Below, in pieces: positions 41,533 through 48,568 of a stretch of DNA of 64,000 nucleotides (the stretch's first letter is position 1; each line of letters begins with the position of its first letter). Both the position numbers and the translations under genes were made by a program. The notes below the pieces were generated by a model, which saw nothing but the letters and a program-made list of their open reading frames with translations, was not told where the DNA came from and searched no databases. Source of the DNA: Candidatus Adamsella avium (GTDB lineage Bacteria > Cyanobacteriota > Vampirovibrionia > Gastranaerophilales > CAJFVJ01); contig CAJFVJ010000003.1 of NCBI GenBank assembly GCA_904420445.1, positions 392,441 to 456,440 on the forward strand, given 5' to 3'.

Positions 41533-41970
41533 TTATAGTAGGTTTTCTTCAATTATTTCTGCTGCGTATTCAACAAATTTTGCGCAGGGACGTTTTGCAT
41601 AATATTCTTTTGTTCGTTTTTCCGGGATATACCCGTCAGGTTCTTTGTTGAGAAGCTCCCTGCATATTATTGTACCGTGTTTTTGTCTGAATTTTTCGGC
41701 AAGTTCCTGGATAAGTTTGTAGTGTTTTGCTTTGACTTCATCGTTGTTGTTTTCGGTGTAGCCGTATTTCAATCCGGCTATCATAAACATTGTGCTGACA
41801 GCCCCGCAAACTTCTCTGAGTCTTCCCATTCCTCCTCCAAAAGAGGATGAAAGTTTGAGTCCTTGTTCGAAGCTTATGTCAAAATCTCCACAAAATGCGC
41901 AGAAGACAGATTGGGCACAGTTGTAGCCATTGAGGAAAAGATCTTTTGCTTTTTTTGATTTTTCACCCAT
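41533..41970 (-). CDS. C_GCAxxG_C_C family protein
   Basis: The 145-aa protein carries the family motifs GYNCAQSV near residue 15, then SFGGGMGRLREVCGAVSTM around residues 43-61, and late cysteines in TIICRELL and KRPCAKFV. Such proteins are linked to redox or metal handling in anaerobes; their activity is not established. It follows the cupin gene by 20 bases in the same direction and probably shares its mRNA. The ribosome-binding site is weak. Confidence 0.93.
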   Translation of the reverse strand: MGEKSKKAKDLFLNGYNCAQSVFCAFCGDFDISFEQGLKLSSSFGGGMGRLREVCGAVSTMFMIAGLKYGYTENNNDEVKAKHYKLIQELAEKFRQKHGTIICRELLNKEPDGYIPEKRTKEYYAKRPCAKFVEYAAEIIEENLL

Positions 41971-41990
41971 TGTATTTTCTCTTGAGAATA

Positions 41991-42305
41991 TCAGTTGTGT
42001 ACGTGTTTTGGTCTGAGCAGGAGCATTTTTGTATCTTTGACGGCTTTGAGTCCGTGGGGCGTTTGGGCGGGCATAACTATCATTTCGCCTTCATTGAGGT
42101 GATAAGTTTTGTCGCCTATGGTTATTTCTGCAGAGCCTTCTATAATTTGAGCAACTTCGTCTTTTTCATCACAGTGAATTGCACGTTGTGAGCCTGCTTT
42201 GAATGATATCAGTGTAAGCGAGCTCTGCTCATTGTCGAAGACGAATTTTTTGTTGATGGAGTCAGTGTATTCGATATCTTTTAGGTTTATGACTTGCTGA
42301 TGCAT
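41991..42305 (-). CDS. Small cupin-domain protein
   Basis: The 104-aa protein is a single cupin barrel: the first motif includes AIHCDEKDEVAQIIEG and the second PAQTPHGLKAV. Metal ligands are likely H, E and the later H. Cupins of this size act as isomerases, dioxygenases or ligand sensors; nothing here decides which. GGGAG 8 bases before the ATG supports the start, and TATACAAT upstream is a plausible -10. It heads a two-gene unit with the CGCAxxGCC protein. Confidence 0.92.
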   Translation of the reverse strand: MHQQVINLKDIEYTDSINKKFVFDNEQSSLTLISFKAGSQRAIHCDEKDEVAQIIEGSAEITIGDKTYHLNEGEMIVMPAQTPHGLKAVKDTKMLLLRPKHVHN

Positions 42306-42486
42306 AAGAGTTCTCCCTGTGTGATACAGAGATTGTATAACCTTGGAGGAGAAAAAGCAAATCGGAGGAATATATAAACATATTTTAATAAAAATAGTAG
42401 AAAATATAACATATGAAATAAAACATCTAAAGCATTATTTGGAAAACTTAATCAGTTGAAACACAGCTTTTGGTTTGTAAAAGGCA

Positions 42487-42509
42487 CAAAAAAAGAGCCT
42501 TTATGGCTC
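42487..42509 (-). terminator. tmRNA terminator
   Basis: On the minus strand AGAGCC and GGCTCT pair around a 5-base loop and are followed by T7, 9 bases after the tmRNA 3' end. Confidence 0.85.
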
Positions 42510-42517
42510 TATCAAAA

Positions 42518-42915
42518 ATGGAGACGGCGGGAATCGAACCCGCGTCCAAAACGGACATAATTAGACGTCTACGAGCGTAGGTTATAAATTGATTTCACCC
42601 AAAGACGGATACAACCGACTCCTAACTATGGGCTGAGCAATTTAACCGTGCCCGGCTTGAGAGAAAGCTTAATGCGCACATACTCTCATAGAACGCACGC
42701 AGCCGGTATGGTTGACCGAATAATCCGACCGGCAGGGATTATCCAGTGGCCGATGCTTAAGTTCGATTAAGCAGCCATTGCCGGAGCAAAAGCGAATTCG
42801 GCATTGATGACATTAGATTTGCCATTTATTGTTTTTTGCTTGTTTGTAACGGAGAACAGCACTCCGACTCGCAGCCTGATTATGCGAACCGCCCTGTCAA
42901 GACCAAAACGTCCCC
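42518..42915 (-). ncRNA. ssrA: tmRNA
   Basis: The 398-nt RNA is read on the minus strand. Its ends pair as a tRNA-like acceptor (GGGGACG with CGUCUCC, discriminator A, no encoded CCA), with the T-arm GCGGG UUCGAUU CCCGC. The tag frame encodes GKSNVINAEFAFAPAMAA followed by TAA, ending in AMAA instead of the usual ALAA. With SmpB it rescues stalled ribosomes and marks the peptide for proteolysis. The single-chain form is used. The start is 33 bases downstream of TGCTAAAAT, so 5' processing is expected. Confidence 0.96.
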
Positions 42916-42947
42916 ATATAAAATTTTCAATGTGCCTGATTTATTTT

Positions 42948-42956
42948 ATTTTAGCA
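42948..42956 (-). promoter_or_regulatory. Extended -10 promoter element of tmRNA
   Basis: TGCTAAAAT on the minus strand, just behind the stop codon of the small gene at 42960-43109. It is the only consensus-like element before tmRNA. Confidence 0.55.
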
Positions 42957-42959
42957 TAA

Positions 42960-43109
42960 CTATTCATAAAATTTCTTTTTCTTCGAAAATGAAGCATCAG
43001 GAAAATTCGAGTTGGAGAGCACTATCTCTCGATATTCATTCTTATCAATATCAACCCCGATGTTTTTTAAATTGAATTTATTTTTTCCCTTCTTCTTTTC
43101 GTTGGACAT
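42960..43109 (-). CDS. Small Lys-rich protein upstream of tmRNA
   Basis: A 49-aa frame from the ATG at 43109 reads MSNEKKKGKNKFNLKN, then IGVDIDKNEYREIVLS and a Lys-rich end. AGGGA lies 8 bases before the ATG and codon use is like that of the neighbours. It is not recognised. Support is the ribosome-binding site and position only. Confidence 0.5.
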   Translation of the reverse strand: MSNEKKKGKNKFNLKNIGVDIDKNEYREIVLSNSNFPDASFSKKKKFYE

Positions 43110-43225
43110 AAAAACATCCCTAAAATAATTGTAACAAATTATGTCATATTATCACAATATCATAAAGAAAAGAATTATTCATCCGATAAGAAAAATACTA
43201 CGTTGTTATCTATTGGAGAAAAAAA

Positions 43226-45226
43226 ATGAGTGTAGATATTAATCAGCTTGCGCTAAAAAGCAATGAAGTATTAAACAAACAAAAATCATCAAAAAAAATA
43301 AAAGATAAACTCACAGGCAAAGGAATGGATTTGACGAACGGTCTATCAGAAAAAGAATTGAAAAAAATTGACAAAAACGGAGATGGCAAAGTAACCCAAA
43401 AAGAATTTACAGAAAATTTTGATAAGAGAGACCAGAAGACAGCCAAAAAGCTTTACCAGGAATACTTTGAAGCTTTCAAAGAAAAAACAACAGAAAAAGA
43501 AGCCTCAAAAAGTGCTGCTGCACAACAAAAAGCTGCAAAATCAGCAAAAAAAGCAAGCCTCCTGAATGATACAAAAGTCAGTGAAGCTCAAATAACCCAG
43601 TATAAAAACGGACAAACAAAGACAAAAACAACAAAAGATAAAAATGGCAATACAGTAGTAATCAACTACAATAAAAACGGTCAAAAATCATCCAAAATAA
43701 CAACAGCTAAAGACGGAACACAAACAGAAATAAGCTATAAAGACAACAAACCCGTAAAAAGAAGCGTATCAGACAAACAAGGAAAAGTTGAAACAGAAAC
43801 GACTTATTCTTACAATGAAAAAGGAGTTATCAAGAAAAAACAAACAACAGACTTTGATAATAATACTCACAAAACAACAACTTATAATGAGAACAAAAAG
43901 CCCCAAAAAACTATAACAACAACACAATCAGGAGAAACCATTTCAAAAACCTCTTATTCTTATGACTCAAAAGGCAATCTCGCCTCAAAGGCTAAAACCA
44001 ACAGTATAACAGGTGCCAAAACAACTTATACCTATGATAAAAACGGTCACCTTGATACAAAAACAACAGTAGCAAAAAACGGAAATACAACATCTGTAGA
44101 CTACGGAAAAATAACCTCACAAAATGGAGAACAATCAAGAATAGCAACCATTACAAAGAATGGAAAAACATACACAGAAAAACAAATTTTTACAAATGGA
44201 AAAGTATCAAAAAAACAACGCTATGAAGGAGTGGTAAGCCAAAAAGAACTTTCTTCAAAAAATTCTCCTCAGCCAATTTCAGAAACTCAAATTTCAAGAG
44301 ATGCTCTCGGCAGAATTTCTGAAACTGTTCAAGTCTTATACAACAAAGACGGGAACGCCAAATCTGTTAAAATAGGTTCTTATAACAAAGGTCGTACTCT
44401 ATCAAAAAGCATATACGGCATAGACGAAGAAAACGCCTCTGACGCAAAAACCATCACAACAGATAATTACCAAAAATATCTCGGGAAAAAAGAAAAAGTA
44501 TCTCACTATGATAACTATGGAAACTTCGTGAGAACAGGTGATGTTCTCTCAGAAGAAGAAGCCGCCAAAAACCTTGAAAAAGCCCTTGAGAATGCCAGGG
44601 CTGCATATACTCAAGAAATAAGCGCTTATCCTGAACTGACTGAGGCACGCAATTTAAATATGAAATATACAAACGCTTATCTTGAATATGAAATAGCCGG
44701 CTACAACGGTGAAGACCAAAAAGCAGAGCAAATACTAGAAGAAGAGATGCTGCCTCTTTATGCAGAGCTGGAAGATTTACCGGAAGACCTTCATGTTGAA
44801 GCAGAAAACAGAAAAAAAGCAACTAAAGCACTAAAAGCTGCCTTTGAAGACTATGAAGCAGCCTTAGGCGTTGAAGCTGATCAGGATGTGAAAGCTATAA
44901 AAGACGCCTTATTTGAATCTCTATTCTGGACTGTCAGTACATCAAAATCTGCGGAAGCTTACGATGAAATAAAAGAACAGGACAAACTCATAGAAGAAAT
45001 GGCGCCTCTTGAAGACGAATACGCTGATATCCTCAAAGAAAAAGGAGATACAAAAACAGCAGAATTCTACGACAAACTCGCAGATCAACACAAATCTATA
45101 GTAAAAGATATCAATGACCCAAATTCAGAACATGTGGACAAAACAGATGCTGCAAAATTTCAAAAAGAAACTTCAAAACTCTTTGAAGAATACAAACAGG
45201 CAATAGAAAAAGCTCTTAAAAATTAG
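43226..45226 (+). CDS. EF-hand protein with YD-like repeats and coiled-coil C-terminus
   Basis: The 666-aa protein has a canonical EF-hand loop, DKNGDGKVTQKE (D49-E60), in its N-terminal domain, then from about residue 120 to 440 a run of short beta repeats of the form T-x-Y-x-x-x-G-x-x-x-x-K (YSYNEKGVIKKK, YTYDKNGHLDTK), similar to RHS/YD or MORN_2-type repeats, and a helical, acidic C-terminal third. There is no signal peptide. Calcium binding by the loop is likely. AT-rich sequence and GGAG precede the ATG; a strong terminator follows. A shorter protein with similar repeats is at 57826. Confidence 0.85.
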   Translation: MSVDINQLALKSNEVLNKQKSSKKIKDKLTGKGMDLTNGLSEKELKKIDKNGDGKVTQKEFTENFDKRDQKTAKKLYQEYFEAFKEKTTEKEASKSAAAQQKAAKSAKKASLLNDTKVSEAQITQYKNGQTKTKTTKDKNGNTVVINYNKNGQKSSKITTAKDGTQTEISYKDNKPVKRSVSDKQGKVETETTYSYNEKGVIKKKQTTDFDNNTHKTTTYNENKKPQKTITTTQSGETISKTSYSYDSKGNLASKAKTNSITGAKTTYTYDKNGHLDTKTTVAKNGNTTSVDYGKITSQNGEQSRIATITKNGKTYTEKQIFTNGKVSKKQRYEGVVSQKELSSKNSPQPISETQISRDALGRISETVQVLYNKDGNAKSVKIGSYNKGRTLSKSIYGIDEENASDAKTITTDNYQKYLGKKEKVSHYDNYGNFVRTGDVLSEEEAAKNLEKALENARAAYTQEISAYPELTEARNLNMKYTNAYLEYEIAGYNGEDQKAEQILEEEMLPLYAELEDLPEDLHVEAENRKKATKALKAAFEDYEAALGVEADQDVKAIKDALFESLFWTVSTSKSAEAYDEIKEQDKLIEEMAPLEDEYADILKEKGDTKTAEFYDKLADQHKSIVKDINDPNSEHVDKTDAAKFQKETSKLFEEYKQAIEKALKN

Positions 45227-45233
45227 CAAGAAC

Positions 45234-45270
45234 AAAAAGAGGAATTTCTTCTAAGAAATTCCTCTTTTTT
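45234..45270. terminator. Intrinsic terminator
   Basis: AAAAAGAGGAATTTCTT pairs with AAGAAATTCCTCTTTTT around a short loop, behind the EF-hand protein gene. The following 284 bases up to pgi contain no gene, only the pgi promoter. Confidence 0.88.
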
Positions 45271-45497
45271 AATAAATTAGCTTTTCTTTTATCTTTATAA
45301 ATTCTTTCAAAATCAAATGTATTATCTAAGAAAACAGTAAAAATAAACTTTTTTCTCAGAGCCAAATATTTTCTGCATTTTTGCCAAGCGCAAGGGGGAA
45401 AGATTAAGTTTGGTACGGGACTGCATTCATAAAAAACTACATTTTGAAAAACTCTCTATATCATCAAAGACTTTTTTGACAGTTTGTAACTTTATTA

Positions 45498-45526
45498 TTG
45501 CAAATACCCATCTTGCGTTGCATAAT
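45498..45526 (+). promoter_or_regulatory. Predicted pgi promoter
   Basis: TTGCAA (45498-45503) and CATAAT (45521-45526) are 17 bases apart, about 30 bases before the pgi ATG. Confidence 0.45.
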
Positions 45527-45554
45527 AAATACAAAATATATAGGAGTAATCTTT

Positions 45555-46790
45555 ATGGAAAATGCAACTATGGAAAATGTAAACGTAAAAATCGGTTCGC
45601 TCGACCTCTCAAAATACGCTCAACTTGCTAAAGAAGCAGTCGAAGACGTTTCATCAAGAGCAGGCAGAAGCGGACAATTTCTGAACTGGATAGACTTCCT
45701 TCCAAACAACCAGCTCAACAACCTGAATGCACTCTATGACCTCGCCGCAAAAGCAAAAGAAGGCAAATATACTGACCTTGCTATCTTGGGCATAGGCGGT
45801 TCAAGACATACAACGGAATCTATGATGAAACTTTTGGGAATGGATGCTCATATCCACTTCTACTCATCAGTAGACCCTGAGAGCTTCAAAAGATTTATCA
45901 ACACTCTTGATCTCGATAAGACAAAATTCCTTGTAGTATCAAAATCAGGCGGAACTCTTGAAACAACAACAGCATATGAAAGCGCAAAAAAACTTATGCA
46001 AGAACATCTCGGAAAAGATGATGTTTCTGATAGATTTATCGCTATGACAGACATATCAAGCGAAAAAAGCAATCTGAGAAGAATTGTAAACTCAGGAGAA
46101 ATAAAACTTTCAGGCTTAGTACATGATGATGTAGGCGGAAGATTCTCTATCTTCGATGATGCAACCATCTTCACTCTTGCTTATGCAGGCGTACCGAAAG
46201 AAGATACTGCAAATATGCTCAAAGCTTCACTGAACGCTCAAAAAGACTTCCTTAACCAGGATATCAACAAAAACGAAGCTCTCAAGCTTGCAGCCTTCAA
46301 TGTGGAAGCAAAAAACTCCGGCAAAAATAAACACTTTATCGAATACTTCGGCGATGCTTTCATGGGAACTACTCTCTGGGAAAAACAACTCAAGAACGAA
46401 TCTTTGAAAGCTCAAATTTCAACAGATACAAACGTTGGTCCGGGATACCTCCACTACAATGCTGAAGCAGACCTCGATGAAGCAAACAAAGACTCTTTCT
46501 TCACATTTGTTTATGCAAAACCGCAGGATAAAGTAACTTCAGCCGTCCTCGAAGGTGTAATCTCAGCTTACAGCGCACAACATCCCGTATCTCAAATCGA
46601 AATCAAAGACTTCAGCGTAGAATCTATCGCAAGATTCATCGAGCTGAAACACTTCGAAACTCTCTACACAGGAAACATCCTGAGAAGAGAAAAAGGAAAT
46701 ATAACTCCTAAAACTGAGGCTATGCCTGAAGTGCTCCAGCCAAACGTTGAAAAATACAAAAAAGAAGTCAAAAAAGCAATGCAAAAATAA
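45555..46790 (+). CDS. pgi: Glucose-6-phosphate isomerase
   Basis: The 411-aa cytoplasmic enzyme interconverts glucose-6-phosphate and fructose-6-phosphate. SIS-domain signatures are ILGIGGSRHTTESM, VVSKSGGTLETTTAYESA and VGGRFSIFDDATIF; a late ELKHFETLYTGNI segment follows. It is of the short type (about 410-450 residues), unlike the 550-residue E. coli enzyme. AGGAG 8 bases before the ATG at 45555 fixes the start. It is flanked by terminators, so it forms a single-gene unit. Confidence 0.95.
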   Translation: MENATMENVNVKIGSLDLSKYAQLAKEAVEDVSSRAGRSGQFLNWIDFLPNNQLNNLNALYDLAAKAKEGKYTDLAILGIGGSRHTTESMMKLLGMDAHIHFYSSVDPESFKRFINTLDLDKTKFLVVSKSGGTLETTTAYESAKKLMQEHLGKDDVSDRFIAMTDISSEKSNLRRIVNSGEIKLSGLVHDDVGGRFSIFDDATIFTLAYAGVPKEDTANMLKASLNAQKDFLNQDINKNEALKLAAFNVEAKNSGKNKHFIEYFGDAFMGTTLWEKQLKNESLKAQISTDTNVGPGYLHYNAEADLDEANKDSFFTFVYAKPQDKVTSAVLEGVISAYSAQHPVSQIEIKDFSVESIARFIELKHFETLYTGNILRREKGNITPKTEAMPEVLQPNVEKYKKEVKKAMQK

Positions 46791-46805
46791 AAAAACTTCT
46801 TCAAC

Positions 46806-46841
46806 AAAAAATCCCTCTGATATTTATTCAGAGGGATTTTT
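46806..46841. terminator. Intrinsic terminator
   Basis: AAATCCCTCTGA and TCAGAGGGATTTT arms around a 7-base loop, behind pgi; both flanks allow bidirectional use. Confidence 0.88.
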
Positions 46842-47004
46842 ATTATCATCAAACTTATTCCCCCTCCGCTTCTCTCAATATGACTCGAAATGAAGTCAAA
46901 AAATCATTCTGAGTCTGAAGGACAAAGAATCTCTAACTCAAAGATATTTCCACACTGCGCTCAACTTAGCTTCCTTTGATTATCTTCCTCTATTCACCAT
47001 AAAA

Positions 47005-47013
47005 TGCTAAAAT
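47005..47013 (+). promoter_or_regulatory. Extended -10 promoter element
   Basis: TGCTAAAAT, 30 bases before the ATG at 47043, the plus-strand counterpart of the element found before stable RNA genes. Confidence 0.5.
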
Positions 47014-47042
47014 AAAAACCAAACCACAAAAAAGGAAAATAT

Positions 47043-47441
47043 ATGGACTACAAACTTATACAAATGAAAGTATTCGGGGATGAAAGAGGAAAACTCGTTT
47101 CTCTTGAAGCAAACAAAAACATCCCCTTCGAAATTAAACGTGTCTACTACATATTCGACACACTTCCCGATCAGGAAAGAGGACAACACGCCCACAAAAC
47201 ACTTGAACAAATTATCGTAGCAATGGATGGAGCCTGCCAGTTTGTCCTTGATGATGGAAAAACGAGAGAAACTCTCTGGCTTAACAGACCTGATGTAGGA
47301 CTCTATATCGGCAAAAATATGTGGAGAGAAATGCGCCACTTCTCTTACGGCTGCAAACTCATGATACTCGCAAGCGAATACTTCGATGAAAAAGAATATA
47401 TCAGAAACTACGACGACTTCCTGAAAGAGGTGAAAAAATGA
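47043..47441 (+). CDS. dTDP-sugar 3,4-ketoisomerase-like cupin (FdtA/QdtA type)
   Basis: The 132-aa protein matches the FdtA/QdtA/WxcM C-terminal family: [38 protein letters not shown] (the active-site histidines), and [20 protein letters not shown]. These cupins move a keto group in dTDP-4-keto-6-deoxyglucose on the way to dideoxy-amino sugars of surface glycans. AAAGGAAA precedes the ATG. It overlaps the next gene by 4 bases. The matching aminotransferase and the dTDP-glucose genes are not in the window. Confidence 0.92.
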   Translation: MDYKLIQMKVFGDERGKLVSLEANKNIPFEIKRVYYIFDTLPDQERGQHAHKTLEQIIVAMDGACQFVLDDGKTRETLWLNRPDVGLYIGKNMWREMRHFSYGCKLMILASEYFDEKEYIRNYDDFLKEVKK

Positions 47442-47872
47442 TACATCCCCTCTCTGATGTACAAAGCAAAAATATAGGCGAAAACACAAATATCTGGCAG
47501 TTCTGCGTCATCCTCAAAAATGCCCAAATCGGCGCAAATTGCAATATCTGCTCGCATGTATTCATCGAAAATGACGTAAAAATAGGAAATAACGTTACCA
47601 TAAAAAACGGCGTCCAAATCTGGGATGGAATAGAAATTGAAGATAATGTATTCATCGGTCCGAATGTCACTTTCTGCAACGACAGATATCCAAAATCAGG
47701 GAACAAAAACTTCAAACTCGAAAAAATTATCATAAAAAAAGGCGCCTCTATCGGCGCAAACTCAACGATTCTTCCAGGGGTTACAATAGGAGAAAACGCA
47801 ATGATAGCAGCAGGCAGTATCGTAACAAAAAATGTCGAAAAAAACACAACACTCATACAAAAAAGGACGTAA
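47438..47872 (+). CDS. Hexapeptide acyltransferase (WxcM N-terminal/FdtC-like)
   Basis: The 144-aa protein is a left-handed beta-helix with hexapeptide steps ([49 protein letters not shown]). Sequence and context point to the 3-N-acetyltransferase (FdtC/QdtC) that acts after FdtA. The C-terminus is short: it ends [16 protein letters not shown] without the usual GNPA segment. It overlaps fdtA-like by 4 bases and precedes a second acetyltransferase by 5 bases. Confidence 0.88.
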   Translation: MIHPLSDVQSKNIGENTNIWQFCVILKNAQIGANCNICSHVFIENDVKIGNNVTIKNGVQIWDGIEIEDNVFIGPNVTFCNDRYPKSGNKNFKLEKIIIKKGASIGANSTILPGVTIGENAMIAAGSIVTKNVEKNTTLIQKRT

Positions 47873-47877
47873 AATTC

Positions 47878-48429
47878 ATGAACGAAAAAGAAAAAATGAT
47901 ATCAGGTCTAATGTACAACCCGAATACAGAAGACCTCATCAACGACAGAGCAAGAGCAAAAGACCTCTGCTTCAAGTTCAACACCCTGCCACCATCAGAG
48001 AGAGAAGCAAGAAAAAACATCATCAAACAGCTTTTTTCAAAAACAACGGATGAATTTCTCATCGAATCTTCCTTCTACTGCGACTACGGCTACAACATAG
48101 AAATCGGCAACAACTTTTATACAAACCACAACTGCGTAATTCTAGACTGCGCAAAAGTCACCTTTGGAGATAACGTATTTATCGGTCCGAACTGCGGATT
48201 TTATACCGCAATTCACCCTGTTGACGTAGAAGAAAGAAACTCTGGGATAGAAAGTGCAAAACCTATTTCCATCGGAAATAACGTCTGGATTGGCGGCAAC
48301 GTAACAGTCCTCCCCGGGGTAACCATAGGCGACAACACAGTAATCGGCGCAGGAAGCGTCGTAACAAAAAATATTCCTCCGAATGTCGTCGCTGTCGGAA
48401 ACCCATGCCGGATTATCAAACAAATTTAA
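47878..48429 (+). CDS. Maltose O-acetyltransferase-like sugar acetyltransferase
   Basis: The 183-aa protein has the N-terminal helical Mac domain (MISGLMYNPNTEDLINDRARAKDL) and hexapeptide coils with FYTNHNCVILDCAKVTFGD, AIHPVD (catalytic His) and the C-terminal GNNVWIGGNVTVLPGVTIGD, GSVVTKNIPPN and AVGNPCRII. It transfers acetyl from acetyl-CoA to sugars or sugar ends of oligosaccharides. GGACG lies 10 bases before the ATG. With its two neighbours it forms a three-gene sugar-tailoring operon closed by a terminator. Confidence 0.94.
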   Translation: MNEKEKMISGLMYNPNTEDLINDRARAKDLCFKFNTLPPSEREARKNIIKQLFSKTTDEFLIESSFYCDYGYNIEIGNNFYTNHNCVILDCAKVTFGDNVFIGPNCGFYTAIHPVDVEERNSGIESAKPISIGNNVWIGGNVTVLPGVTIGDNTVIGAGSVVTKNIPPNVVAVGNPCRIIKQI

Positions 48430-48438
48430 CCTAAAATC

Positions 48439-48476
48439 AAAGAGAAAGAGGCTGATAAAACAGCCTCTTTCTCTTT
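48439..48476. terminator. Intrinsic terminator
   Basis: A 16-bp perfect stem AAAGAGAAAGAGGCTG with a 6-base loop, behind the acetyltransferase operon. Confidence 0.88.
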
Positions 48477-48568
48477 GGCTGCAATAATTTCCAAAAATAA
48501 AAAAAATCTTATCAATTTTTTTTCATCACATACCTTATATTTATATCCCAATCTCAGAAAGGCAGACT

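Noticed and set aside
42836-43075. 79-residue plus-strand ORF
   Set aside because: It runs antisense to tmRNA and the small gene at 42960-43109 and has no ribosome-binding site.
46880-46985. Another copy of the 140-bp element
   Set aside because: It contains ATCATTCTGAGTCTGAAGG and AAAGAATCT but neither terminal repeat nor the full core; too weak to call.
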